From IMG/VR virus record IMGVR_UViG_3300031753_000285, positions 1 through 24,068 of that record: 24,068 nucleotides of DNA; one strand, written 5' to 3'. A program made the translations under genes and the position numbers. Origin of the DNA: a virus. The notes beneath the pieces were generated by a model, which worked only from the letters and a program-made list of their open reading frames with translations, had not been told where the DNA came from and ran no database searches. Shown here one piece after another: positions 6,162 through 12,922 of this stretch (within the stretch, counting starts at the first letter, position 1; every line of letters starts with the position of its first letter).

Positions 6162-7236
6162 GCCACAAGCAGCCAGGAGGGAATTACGGGAATGGCTGCA
6201 AGGGGAAACCTTCAAGCGCGAGTTGGCAGCTCTACTGCCACGCACCATGAGTCCGGAGCGTTTTGTACGAATCGCTTTCCAGGCAATCCACAGAAATCCA
6301 GAGCTGCTCAAGTGCAGCCAGGAATCGTTTTTCAACTGCCTGCTCTCGCTTGGCACGATGGGGCTTGAACCTGACGGCAGACGCGCGCACCTGATCCCGT
6401 TCGGTGCGGAATGCACGCTGGTCGTCGATTACAAGGGCATTAAAGAGCTGGTGCGCCGCAATCACGACGTGAGCGCAATGCACTGCGATGTCGTTGGCGT
6501 TAATGATGAGTTCGAGATCCGTTTCGGCACGCGCGGCGTTCTGGATCACAAACCCAACTTGGAAGATCGCGGTAAAATCCTGTGCGCTTACAGCTGGGTA
6601 AAACTGCCTGACGGCAACGAAGAGTTCGATGTCATGAATGTGGGCGAGATCGAAGCGGTGCGTAAACGCAGCCGCTCGCCCTCCAAAGGCCCATGGGTCA
6701 CCGACTGGAACGAGATGGCGAAAAAGACCGTGTTCCGGCGCCATGCCAAAGGATTGCCGCTCTCGCCTGAGACTCGGGAAGCGCTGGACCGAGAGAGCGA
6801 TGCTGATTCTTTAAGTGAGCAGGAGCGCTTCAAAGCGGCTGCACCCACCGTTGGGAAAGTTCTGGAACCCCGTGCGCCTGCGCGTCCTCTGTCGGGCATA
6901 GGCCGCGCCGTGCAGCCTGAACTGGACGACACGCCGTGGCCTCTTGATCCGTCGCAGGCGGACCCGGCGGACCAATCCGCCGCCGCGAAAAGGGAGGCAT
7001 CCGCCGCGGCGGATAAAGGTGTGACCCAAGTGCGTGTTCGCTTAGAGCAGGCTGGTTTCACTGAAGCTGAGCTCTTAGGGTTACTCAAAGCCTTGAAACT
7101 CGCGCCGGAGGCAGCCCAGCGCCTGGAGGATTGCGAGCGTGCGCGTCTGTCGATGGTGCTGGCGGACTGGGACAATTGCCTCCAGAGGCTTAACGAAGCT
7201 CGGGCTGCCGCCGCGGCGGATGGAGCTGCGGCATGA
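6127..7236 (+). CDS. recT: RecT-family single-strand annealing protein
   Basis: 369 aa. The RecT core (residues ~15-225) shows LKCSQESFFNCLLSLGTMGLEPDGRRAHLIPFG, TLVVDYKGIKELVRRN and WVTDWNEMAKKTVFRRHAKGLPLSPE, all family hallmarks. RecT proteins anneal complementary ssDNA and work with a partner exonuclease in phage recombination. The last ~140 residues are an extra Ala/Pro-rich linker plus a helical tail; E. coli RecT is 269 aa. The 16-bp palindrome ATCCGCCGCGGCGGAT is embedded in the linker. The start follows the nuclease stop by 5 nt with no good Shine-Dalgarno, so translation is probably coupled. The end overlaps the next gene as ATGA. Confidence 0.95.
   Translation: MTSQTQNKVVSKPQAARRELREWLQGETFKRELAALLPRTMSPERFVRIAFQAIHRNPELLKCSQESFFNCLLSLGTMGLEPDGRRAHLIPFGAECTLVVDYKGIKELVRRNHDVSAMHCDVVGVNDEFEIRFGTRGVLDHKPNLEDRGKILCAYSWVKLPDGNEEFDVMNVGEIEAVRKRSRSPSKGPWVTDWNEMAKKTVFRRHAKGLPLSPETREALDRESDADSLSEQERFKAAAPTVGKVLEPRAPARPLSGIGRAVQPELDDTPWPLDPSQADPADQSAAAKREASAAADKGVTQVRVRLEQAGFTEAELLGLLKALKLAPEAAQRLEDCERARLSMVLADWDNCLQRLNEARAAAAADGAAA
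6999..7014. repeat. Perfect palindrome ATCCGCCGCGGCGGAT (copy in recT)
   Basis: A 16-bp perfect palindrome in the RecT linker coding sequence. Identical copies are at 15376-15391 and 15422-15437, and 14/16 copies are at 7206-7221 (end of recT) and 8362-8377 (end of the RecB-like gene). A partial copy lies at 6975-6987. Confidence 0.9.
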
Positions 7237-8390
7237 ACGATTTAGAGCGGTTGGATCTGGACAGTGCTTCCAGCGCTTACCGGCGCCGGCGCTGTCCAGG
7301 CTCCTCGAACCTGATTCGGGCGTTGCGCGAGGCTGGCAAGCTCTTGCCAGAGCTGCCGGATCCGGACGCAGAGCGCGGCACTCGGGTTCACCGTGGGTGG
7401 TGCGCTGGGCATCCGCCTAGAGAGGACGACCCGCTCGGCCCGTGGGAGAGCGATATGCTTACTAGCCTGCAGCGCTTAGAAAGGCTGGTGGTGACTGACT
7501 GGGCAGGGGCCGATTCCTACGAGTTGCTCGGCCGGGAGCAGCGTTTGTGGCTGCACGAGCGCCTGGAACCGATTCACTCTGGAGCCTTTGATGTCGCCTA
7601 CGGCACGATTGCCACCATGCGGATGCTGATTATCGACGGCAAGACTGGTTTTACGAAAGTCGCACCGGCCCAGACCAACGACCAGTTGCGCGAGCTGGTG
7701 GGTCTGGCTCGGGCTAATTTCCCGAGGTGCGTCGAGTTCAGCGTAGCGATCCTGCAGCCTTTCTTTGAGCGTGATCCTACCAGTATCGCCATTTATGATG
7801 AGCTCGAAGCTGAGCTATGCCTGCGCCAGCTGCGCGCCACCATTGCCGACTGTGCCGACCCGGACGCGCCGCGCGTTGCCGGGATCTGGTGCGACCATTG
7901 CCCAGCGCACACCAATTGCGCTGAGGCTCGCGCTGCGGCGAGTCGCACTTTCGAGTTGGCCAAGCGGATCGAGGGAGGCGAGTTTGAGCTTCCGATCGGG
8001 GACGGCGCCACCCGGCTCTTAGACGCGATCAAAGCCGCTACGGGCGTTTTGGAAAGTGTACGCCAGCGTTACAAATTGATACTGGCCGAAAACCCGGATG
8101 CGGCGCCTGGCTGGTATCTAAAGCCAGGCAAAAAGGTGCGCGTGATTCCGGAGACTTTGGCTGCCTACGGTATCGCCAAGGATTTTATGCCAATGGAATC
8201 CTTTTTCGGCGCCACCAAGGTCTCGATTAGGGCGCTAAGAGAGGCTTGCGCTTTAACCACCGGGCACAAAGGCAAAGCGCTGGATGATTTCTTTAACGAG
8301 CGTTTTGGGGCCGTGCTCGACTGGCAGCAGCAAGAGCCAGAACTGGCTAAGCAAACAGACGCTGCGCCGCGGCGGATCAAAGGCAAATGA
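7233..8390 (+). CDS. RecB/Cas4-like PD-(D/E)XK exonuclease with a putative 4-Cys Fe-S site
   Basis: 385 aa. Motifs of the RecB nuclease family are in order: RGTRVH (H53), SGAFDV (D120), LIIDGKTG (D135, K137) and a helix with QTNDQLRELVGLA (QxxxL/Y-like). Cysteines follow the AddB/Cas4 pattern: one near the N-terminus (C21, RCPGSSN) and three near the C-terminus (C220-x2-C223-x5-C229), suggesting an Fe-S cluster that staples the domain. The CPGS start also resembles DUF2800 phage proteins. Next to RecT it is the likely partner exonuclease resecting dsDNA ends. ATGA overlaps on both sides place it in the recombination operon. The final ~150 residues are of unassigned function. Confidence 0.85.
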   Translation: MNDLERLDLDSASSAYRRRRCPGSSNLIRALREAGKLLPELPDPDAERGTRVHRGWCAGHPPREDDPLGPWESDMLTSLQRLERLVVTDWAGADSYELLGREQRLWLHERLEPIHSGAFDVAYGTIATMRMLIIDGKTGFTKVAPAQTNDQLRELVGLARANFPRCVEFSVAILQPFFERDPTSIAIYDELEAELCLRQLRATIADCADPDAPRVAGIWCDHCPAHTNCAEARAAASRTFELAKRIEGGEFELPIGDGATRLLDAIKAATGVLESVRQRYKLILAENPDAAPGWYLKPGKKVRVIPETLAAYGIAKDFMPMESFFGATKVSIRALREACALTTGHKGKALDDFFNERFGAVLDWQQQEPELAKQTDAAPRRIKGK

Positions 8391-8596
8391 ACTGGGACCA
8401 ATATGAGGCTGAGCTATTGGCCCAACGCAACGCGGCTGAGACTAAACTTGCTCTTTTCGTGGCCGCTCGCCGTCTGGCGACTGAACTGCAGCGACAAGTT
8501 CGTGCGCAGGCCAAGTATATCGAGGAACTGGAGAAGCAGCTCGAGCCGGACGTGATCGCCGAGATCCGCGAGGAACTCTCCCAACTACAAAGTTAA
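8387..8596 (+). CDS. Small coiled-coil protein, 69 aa
   Basis: Starts in an ATGA overlap with the RecB-like gene. Almost entirely a predicted helix with heptad character (AELLAQRNAAETKLALFVAARRLATELQRQVRAQAKYIEELEKQLEPDVIAEIREEL). I recognise no family. It may be an accessory oligomerising protein for the recombination enzymes; that is inference from position only. Confidence 0.62.
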   Translation: MNWDQYEAELLAQRNAAETKLALFVAARRLATELQRQVRAQAKYIEELEKQLEPDVIAEIREELSQLQS

Positions 8597-8599
8597 TCA

Positions 8600-8788
8600 A
8601 TGACTGATCCGATTGCCGCTCTCGGCTTTTGCGCGCTCCTGCTGCTGCTGATTTTCGGCGCTTACCAGTGCGGGTTCACCCGCGGGCTGGCCCATGGATT
8701 TAAAGCTGGAGAGCAATCCGCCAAGGCTTTTGCGCGCATGAAACGCTCTGAAGAAACTCTCCAGCGCAATGGAAACAGCAGAGGATGA
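8600..8788 (+). CDS. Small single-TM protein, 62 aa
   Basis: One membrane segment at residues ~6-24 (AALGFCALLLLLIFGAYQCG), followed by a basic cytoplasmic-type tail (RGLAHGFKAGEQSAKAFARMKRSEETLQRN). It starts 3 nt after the previous stop and ends in an ATGA overlap with the next gene. Function unknown. A small membrane-anchored early protein is as much as can be said; a holin is unlikely in this early operon. Confidence 0.6.
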   Translation: MTDPIAALGFCALLLLLIFGAYQCGFTRGLAHGFKAGEQSAKAFARMKRSEETLQRNGNSRG

Positions 8789-9108
8789 ATAGCTCGTCAA
8801 TGACCTGGAAATTCGAGCGCCGTGTCGAACACGCGTACAGAGAGAAACGATTGCGATTGCGGGTTAGCACTACGATCGATCGGATATGGACTTCTAGCGA
8901 TGGCCATTATTCGATTTTTAACACGCCTGGCTGCAAGACGTTTTCGGCCCAATGCAATCGCTATCCTTATTTTGAGCTAGGCGAGCGCATTCGCTCTCTG
9001 GCTCGGGCCAAGGCGCTCTGTGAGACCAATTGGAAAAACACCGATTGGCCAGCCTGGGATCAAGAGGAAAGAGAACTACACCAACGTTGGCGCAATGGAG
9101 ACTACTAG
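8785..9108 (+). CDS. Hypothetical protein, 107 aa
   Basis: Starts in an ATGA overlap. Basic N-terminal half with likely beta strands (KRLRLRVSTTIDRIWTSSDGHYSIF), two Cys (PGCKTFSAQC), then helices rich in Trp and Glu (NWKNTDWPAWDQEERELHQRW). I recognise no domain. It overlaps the next gene by 14 nt. Confidence 0.6.
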   Translation: MNSSSMTWKFERRVEHAYREKRLRLRVSTTIDRIWTSSDGHYSIFNTPGCKTFSAQCNRYPYFELGERIRSLARAKALCETNWKNTDWPAWDQEERELHQRWRNGDY

Positions 9109-9361
9109 CCAGACTGACTGGGATGCCGAATATAATTTCTGGCACAAGATTATCTCCGAAGAGGTCGAGCGCCTGCGTTGGAACCAGGGTTTTGAGCCGC
9201 TTTTGGTTGAGCTTTACCCCATCAGCTCCATCGGCCGCGGCGGGCTGGCTTATATCGGCAAGACCCAAATCGGCCGTACCCATTTCAATGTCACCGGGCG
9301 CTGGGCCAGAGACCAGGCGGGTAAAAAAGTCCTGCGGGTCGAGGTTTTAAAAACCCCATAA
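9095..9361 (+). CDS. Hypothetical protein, 88 aa
   Basis: I chose ATG 9095 (METTSQTDWDAEYNFWHKIISEEVERL): upstream in-frame starts lie deep inside the 107-aa gene, and a 14-nt overlap is in line with neighbours. Acidic, aromatic N-terminus, then a beta-rich Gly region (GRGGLAYIGKTQIGRTHFNVTGRW). Unknown family. It is followed 2 nt later by the AAA ATPase gene. Confidence 0.58.
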   Translation: METTSQTDWDAEYNFWHKIISEEVERLRWNQGFEPLLVELYPISSIGRGGLAYIGKTQIGRTHFNVTGRWARDQAGKKVLRVEVLKTP

Positions 9362-9363
9362 AA

Positions 9364-10437
9364 ATGGACCGGTTAAGTTTCGATCAGCAGTTGCAAAAAG
9401 CCAAGGATCAGGCGCCGGTCCCATTGCCAGCGCTAGTCGAGTATCTGGCTTTCGAGAAAATGCCCACCGAAAAACCTAAACCGCTGATCGATAATCTGTT
9501 GGATTGCGGCAGCCGGATCCTGTTTGCCGGCGGCTCCAAAACCTTCAAAACCTGGCTCCAGTGCGATCTGGCTTTGAGCTTAAGTGCCGGCGCTCCCTGG
9601 TTGGGTTTCGAAACTCGTCCCGCTCGCGTCCTCTACGTAAACCTGGAACTCAAAGATTATTACATGCAATACCGCTTAAGCGAAATCCGCCGGGTGCGCG
9701 ACTTGGCATTTGCCGAAGGCAGACTCTTCGTCTGGAACCTGCGCGGCGCCGCCTTTACCCGCGACCAGCTCTGTGCCGAACTCTTGGAGCTCTGCACCAA
9801 GCTCGGCATCGATGTCGTTTTTATTGATCCGTTTTACAAACTCCTTAGCCAACTCGAAGACGAAAACAACCAAACCCATATGGGTGCCGTCCTGCGCTCC
9901 TTCGATCCCATTAACCTTAAAGCCATCACCAGCGCTTTCGGCATCCACTTTTCCAAAGGTAACCAGGCCGCTAAAGAACCCGAAGACCGCATCAGTGGCG
10001 CCGGCACCATCGTCCGAGATGCCGATGACATCGTTACCTTGACCAAACACGAGGAAAAAGGCGCCTTTACTCTGGACTTTACCATCCGCGACCATCCCCC
10101 TATCGATTCCTTCGTCGTCCGCTGGCAAGCCCCCATCATGGTCCGAACTGATCTCGACCCAGCTAAAATCAAACGCCTTAAAGCATTCAACGGCTGTGAG
10201 CGAGCCAGTCACGATTTAAAGCCCGATATTCTTTTGCAACTCATTCCCGAGGATGGCGATTTGCAGGCAACCATTGTGTCGAAGGCTAAACGCGAATTCC
10301 GAAAAGGAACCAACGTCATCATTGGCTGGATCAGTGAACTGGTTTCAGAAAATAAGCTCTTGCGCACCCAAGTAGTCGATGTCGGCCACAAAGGAGGTCG
10401 TCGCCCCTACACACTAATCCCTAAACCTAAACGATGA
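9364..10437 (+). CDS. RepA-like AAA ATPase / replicative helicase (RecA fold, AAA_25 type)
   Basis: 357 aa. Walker A GGSKTFKT (residues 56-63), Walker B VVFID (151-155), a sensor-like GIHFSKG strand and a GAGTIVRDADDIVTL segment, matching the RecA-fold ATPases annotated AAA_25/RepA in phages and plasmids. The C-terminal ~70 residues look like a winged helix (IVSKAKREFRKGTNVIIGWISELVSENKLL...GRRPYTLI). Likely role: hexameric helicase or helicase-like replication initiator. It follows the recombination genes in the same operon and overlaps the CoiA-like gene as ATGA. No DnaG-type primase or polymerase is in the window, so host enzymes are probably recruited. Confidence 0.88.
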   Translation: MDRLSFDQQLQKAKDQAPVPLPALVEYLAFEKMPTEKPKPLIDNLLDCGSRILFAGGSKTFKTWLQCDLALSLSAGAPWLGFETRPARVLYVNLELKDYYMQYRLSEIRRVRDLAFAEGRLFVWNLRGAAFTRDQLCAELLELCTKLGIDVVFIDPFYKLLSQLEDENNQTHMGAVLRSFDPINLKAITSAFGIHFSKGNQAAKEPEDRISGAGTIVRDADDIVTLTKHEEKGAFTLDFTIRDHPPIDSFVVRWQAPIMVRTDLDPAKIKRLKAFNGCERASHDLKPDILLQLIPEDGDLQATIVSKAKREFRKGTNVIIGWISELVSENKLLRTQVVDVGHKGGRRPYTLIPKPKR

Positions 10438-10943
10438 GCTATTCCTGGCACAAACAATGGCAAAGCCTCTTCCCTCCAAAGTATCGCGAAGTTACACTCG
10501 GAGTTCATCGCAGTGATATCAGAATTGGCGACACCACTATTGAATTTCAATCTTCCCCAATCACCACGGCTGAGATGAGTGAGCGTGAGCAGTTTTACTC
10601 TAAAATACTCTGGATTCTCGACGCCAGAAGAACAAAAGGACTCCTCTGGAAGGCCATTGAATCCCTTGATCGCAAAGAGTTCTATGTCGAGTTCTGGATT
10701 GAATCCACACTCGGGTCGCGCAATTGGGATGTTCCAGAGTCCTGGTACAGACCTTCCGTCCACGTGATCTTACATCTCGGCGGCCACGATTTGATCTGGA
10801 TTACCAATCTTATAGCCACCACTTTCGGCTACGGTGTTTACATCCAACTCCCCATTCTCGTTGAACGTTTCTGCGCTAGCAACTTTGCTCGACCGCTCAA
10901 TAACCTTTACCAATTGCCAGGAAGGAACAAACCCTCAATATGA
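10434..10943 (+). CDS. CoiA-like nuclease-fold protein
   Basis: 169 aa. The N-terminal third matches the competence protein CoiA-like pattern: HKQWQSLFP, then E...HRSDI with TTIEFQSS (D28, E37, Q39 of a PD-(D/E)XK variant) and the helix EMSEREQFYSKILWILD. CoiA family members have roles in DNA uptake and recombination in competent bacteria, and phage copies exist without a defined role. The C-terminal part is aromatic and unassigned. It is the last gene of the early operon before the structured repeat region. Confidence 0.78.
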   Translation: MSYSWHKQWQSLFPPKYREVTLGVHRSDIRIGDTTIEFQSSPITTAEMSEREQFYSKILWILDARRTKGLLWKAIESLDRKEFYVEFWIESTLGSRNWDVPESWYRPSVHVILHLGGHDLIWITNLIATTFGYGVYIQLPILVERFCASNFARPLNNLYQLPGRNKPSI

Positions 10944-10953
10944 CACTTTCGCA

Positions 10954-11088
10954 GGGAATAGTTATTATTTTATTCCCCAGAGTCTACTACGTACTCTGGG
11001 AATAAATAATGAAACAAACTATTCCCGAATGGTTAATTCCTAGGAAAAAACCATTTCAGGAATTAACCCATATCCCAGGAATTAACCC
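10954..11088. repeat. Dense cluster of inverted and direct repeats; candidate origin or structured RNA
   Basis: Outer pair GGGAATAGTT (10954-10963) / AACTATTCCC (11017-11026). Nested inside is a stem of about 18 bp pairing 10964-10983 with 10993-11010 (with small bulges). Downstream, GGTTAATTCCT (11031-11041) pairs with AGGAATTAACC (11058-11068). CAGGAATTAACCC is present twice (11057-11069, 11076-11088), so alternative pairings exist. It is AT-rich against its surroundings and lies directly after the ATPase/nuclease operon. Confidence 0.8.
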
Positions 11089-11113
11089 TAACCAGCTACT
11101 CCACCATGCCTAA
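11009..11113 (+). CDS. Possible 34-aa microprotein
   Basis: ATG within the 3' arm of the large hairpin. It reads MKQTIPEWLIPRKKPFQELT and ends in an 8-nt overlap with the next start (ATGCCTAA). GGGAA lies 9 nt upstream. It is hydrophilic with no known motif. The overlap style fits this genome, but the underlying sequence is constrained by repeats, so the coding call is weak. Its start would be masked when the hairpin forms. Confidence 0.33.
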   Translation: MKQTIPEWLIPRKKPFQELTHIPGINPNQLLHHA

Positions 11114-11561
11114 TCCACTCCCGCTCCCGATCCATTTCAAACTCCCGGGCCGCTCCTATTCTCAAATCGGCCGCAAAGGTAACGTCGCCCTCTATTCCGT
11201 CTATTCCGATTACGTCAACAACCGCGCTTGTAGCCTCCCTTACATCCTCATCGGTTTCGAACTCATCGTTATCAAAATTAAAGACGGTTACGAAACCTAC
11301 CCTTCCGCTTGGCAATTCGGCAAATCCGCCTGGTCTATCCCCAAAAGCTTCTCTCGAGTTTGCTCTGCTGGCGCTCGACGCTGCGTCTGCGTCCTCGCCA
11401 AACTTCGAAGGCTCTCATTTGATTCCATTCCTTACCGGTCGACCTCTACCCAAGAATCCGCGCATCTGGCGTGGCGAACAGAACCGATTGGTGAAACGTC
11501 CTCGGAACAAGCCACATACACGCCACAAAGGAGGGTCACCCTCCTGAAAGGTCAGCTTTGA
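11106..11561 (+). CDS. Hypothetical phage protein with a probable frameshift after residue 80
   Basis: Codons 1-80 read as a normal small phage protein (PLPLPIHFKLPGRSYSQIGR ... KIKDGYETYPSAWQFGKSAWSIPK). After the CCCCAAAA run at 11339-11346 the same frame turns Cys/Arg/Ser-rich (RVCSAGARRCVCVLAKLRR). The +1 frame continues naturally (ASLEFALLALDAASASSPNF ... GRPLPKNPRIWRGEQNRL) to a stop at 11545-11547. Removing one base from the run would give a 146-aa protein. Either the gene is broken by a one-base insertion, the read has an error, or a +1 shift occurs on CCC/AAA. Function unknown. Confidence 0.55.
   Translation: MPNPLPLPIHFKLPGRSYSQIGRKGNVALYSVYSDYVNNRACSLPYILIGFELIVIKIKDGYETYPSAWQFGKSAWSIPKSFSRVCSAGARRCVCVLAKLRRLSFDSIPYRSTSTQESAHLAWRTEPIGETSSEQATYTPQRRVTLLKGQL
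11529..11545 (+). promoter_or_regulatory. Hairpin enclosing an AGGAGGG Shine-Dalgarno-like sequence
   Basis: AGGAGGG-TCA-CCCTCCT is a perfect 7-bp stem with a 3-nt loop, 13 nt before the TTG start at 11558. It could hide a ribosome-binding sequence or pause transcription. The nearer AAAGG (11547-11551) would be the ribosome site actually used for that TTG. Confidence 0.4.
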
Positions 11562-11857
11562 AATCTACCTCAGACCCAAAACCGGGCCAGACAGGGGGGG
11601 AGGGGGTCACGCGGCCCTCGGCCGGCAGCGCGGCGACCGATCCAATGGGTGAAAAAAACTTTTCAGGGAACGGTGATAGAGGAGTGCTTACGATGGAGGA
11701 GGCAGGGTTTCTGCTACGGTTGATAGGAGAGCATCGAGAGTACTACCGAGTATTAGCAGGGAGCAGTAGTAGCAGTGGGCAGAGTAAGAAGAGGCACGAG
11801 ATGATCGAGGGATTGGCGCGGAAGCTGGAGGGGATGAGGAGAATGAAGGCTGGATGA
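11558..11857 (+). CDS. Hypothetical protein, up to 99 aa, ended by a tandem duplication
   Basis: Starts at TTG 11558 (AAAGG 7 nt upstream) or, equally well, at ATG 11693 behind GAGGAG (54 aa, MEEAGFLLRLIGEHREYYRV). The first 45 residues are low-complexity; the second part is helical and ends KLEGMRRMKAG. The stop falls inside a 20/19-bp tandem duplication (11832-11870). Removing the 19-bp copy would join this frame to the one at 11862-12053, so the protein may be a truncated form of a longer one. No known domain. Confidence 0.5.
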   Translation: MKSTSDPKPGQTGGEGVTRPSAGSAATDPMGEKNFSGNGDRGVLTMEEAGFLLRLIGEHREYYRVLAGSSSSSGQSKKRHEMIEGLARKLEGMRRMKAG

Positions 11858-11870
11858 GGAGATGAAGGCT
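11832..11870. repeat. Imperfect 20/19-bp tandem duplication causing a frame change
   Basis: GGATGAGGAGAATGAAGGCT (11832-11851) is followed directly by the same sequence lacking one A (11852-11870). The 1-nt difference shifts frame and brings TGA 11855-11857 into frame for the upstream gene. Confidence 0.85.
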
Positions 11871-12053
11871 GGATATGGGCGGAATTGGGCGATATTGGCG
11901 GAACGAGAGGTATGGGGGACGTTAGAGAGTATATGGAGGCGATCTGGAGTGGGAGGAGTTGGAGGCACATCGAGCGGCCAGGATGCCTCGCAAACGCACA
12001 GAAAAGGCCTTCTGGCAGCGCGAAAGAATAAAAAGAGGGAATGGGAGCGGTAA
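11862..12053 (+). pseudogene. Probable detached 3' part of the preceding gene
   Basis: Reads MKAGYGRNWAILAEREVWGTL ... ARKNKKREWER and stops at TAA 12051. It becomes continuous with 11558-11857 if the 19-bp duplicated copy is removed. A second open frame overlaps it (11983-12123, MPRKRTEKAFWQRERIKR, 46 aa) and looks equally protein-like, so the true coding frame here is uncertain. Confidence 0.35.
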
Positions 12054-12296
12054 AGGATCAGGCGCGCCTATAAACGCTCCTATGAAATTATCAATACGGG
12101 AATCGAAGAACAGAGCAAAGTAGTTAGCCAGGCTTTTGAGGATGGCTTTAGTGATGGGGTGGCTTTTGAGAGATTATCGGTGGGAGGAAGTATCGGTACG
12201 GGTCTGTTAGAGGCGTGGGTATTGTGGAGGGAGATTTATTTTGATGCTAGAGATACATCTGGTCTGGAGGGCCAGCGGTTAGAATCCCAAGCTTAA
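12054..12296 (+). pseudogene. Open frame without a start codon (remnant)
   Basis: 80 codons of good-quality protein (RAYKRSYEIINTGIEEQSKV ... FSDGVAFERLSVGGSIGTGL ... ARDTSGLEGQRLESQA) directly follow TAA 12051 in the same frame, with no ATG, GTG or TTG near the beginning. It reads as the C-terminal part of a helical phage protein whose N-terminus lies upstream (frame 11862 or 11983). Either a nonsense mutation or an indel separates them. Function unknown. Confidence 0.4.
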
Positions 12297-12398
12297 TGCG
12301 AGCACGCTTCCTTCAGATCATTTTCGCTGCGGTGAGCATAAGACACCGGGGGCTGGTCAGGTGATTAGGATATTGGAGGGGGATTGTCTGACCTTTGC
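12297..12398 (+). other. Gap without a supportable gene
   Basis: About 100 bp between the remnant and the 50-aa gene. A short GTG-started frame (12361-12402, MIRILEGDCLTFA) vaguely recalls the first residues of DNA methyltransferases (I..GDCL) but ends after 13 codons. No terminator or promoter is evident. Confidence 0.3.
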
Positions 12399-12551
12399 AT
12401 GATGCCGGCTAGGCTAGCGCTGGTGCTGCAAGCTGATGGGTGGTATCTGCGTCTCTACGACGAGTCCGCGCCCCGCAGAAAGGAAGAGATCCAGTTAGCG
12501 ATAGGCGAATTAAGGAAGGCGGGTCATGCGGAGTACGGCGCAGCGGACTAA
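12399..12551 (+). CDS. Small hypothetical protein, 50 aa
   Basis: Begins ATGATG and reads MMPARLALVLQADGWYLRLYD then a charged helix (APRRKEEIQLAIGELRKAGHAEYG). It overlaps the HNH gene start by 26 nt in another frame. The residue pattern (compact beta start, amphipathic helix) looks genuine. No strong Shine-Dalgarno; the 13-codon frame ending here as ATGA would allow coupling. Confidence 0.5.
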   Translation: MMPARLALVLQADGWYLRLYDESAPRRKEEIQLAIGELRKAGHAEYGAAD

Positions 12552-12819
12552 GGAACGTATCGAGTGGATACAGAGTTATCGGCAATATCTGGAGAGTCCG
12601 GTATGGCTGGAGAAGAAGCGGAAGGTGTTGGAGCGGTGTCGGTGGATATGTGAGGGGTGCGGGAACCGGCGAGCGAGCGAGGTGCATCACTTGAGGTATC
12701 CGGAGTGGCGGGTGATGCCAGGGAGCGAAGGGTGGAAGCGTGTGGAGAAGTTGTATGACTTGGTGGGGATATGTGAGGAGTGCCACCGGGAGGTGCATAA
12801 AGAAAAGAGAAGGGAGTAA
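12526..12819 (+). CDS. HNH endonuclease
   Basis: 97 aa. YLESPVWLEKKRKVLERCRW leads into the zinc-binding CEGC (C42, C45), then VHHLRYP (H54-H55, the catalytic beta strand), LVGICEECHREVH (C83, C86, H87, H91). This is a complete small HNH domain with two CxxC knuckles. Phage HNH proteins of this size often assist the terminase at the packaging start; here it is 6 kb from the large terminase and points the opposite way, so homing or other nicking is also possible. Codon use is unusually G- and purine-rich (AAG, GAG, CGG, GTG). Confidence 0.9.
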   Translation: MRSTAQRTKERIEWIQSYRQYLESPVWLEKKRKVLERCRWICEGCGNRRASEVHHLRYPEWRVMPGSEGWKRVEKLYDLVGICEECHREVHKEKRRE

Positions 12820-12868
12820 TAGGGTGGAGGAGAGCAAGGATGCTTGAAAAGCCGAATGTCGGGGTTTC

Positions 12869-12897
12869 TTGACAAGAACAAGGTTGATTAGAGTTAA
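12869..12897 (+). promoter_or_regulatory. Possible promoter before the 62-aa gene
   Basis: A perfect TTGACA at 12869-12874 in a 103-bp gap. The hexamer 17 bp downstream (AGTTAA) is a poor -10. An AT-rich stretch with AAGGA (12911-12915) then leads to ATG 12923. Confidence 0.25.
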
Positions 12898-12922
12898 CGG
12901 TAACAAATAAAAGGAATAACAG

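Noticed and set aside
10834-11043. 69-aa plus-strand frame across the repeat cluster
   Set aside because: It starts inside the CoiA-like gene in another frame and is Ser/Asn/Tyr-rich, reflecting the repeats.
12361-12402. Truncated DNA methyltransferase
   Set aside because: Only 13 codons with a vague I..GDCL match; too little to support.
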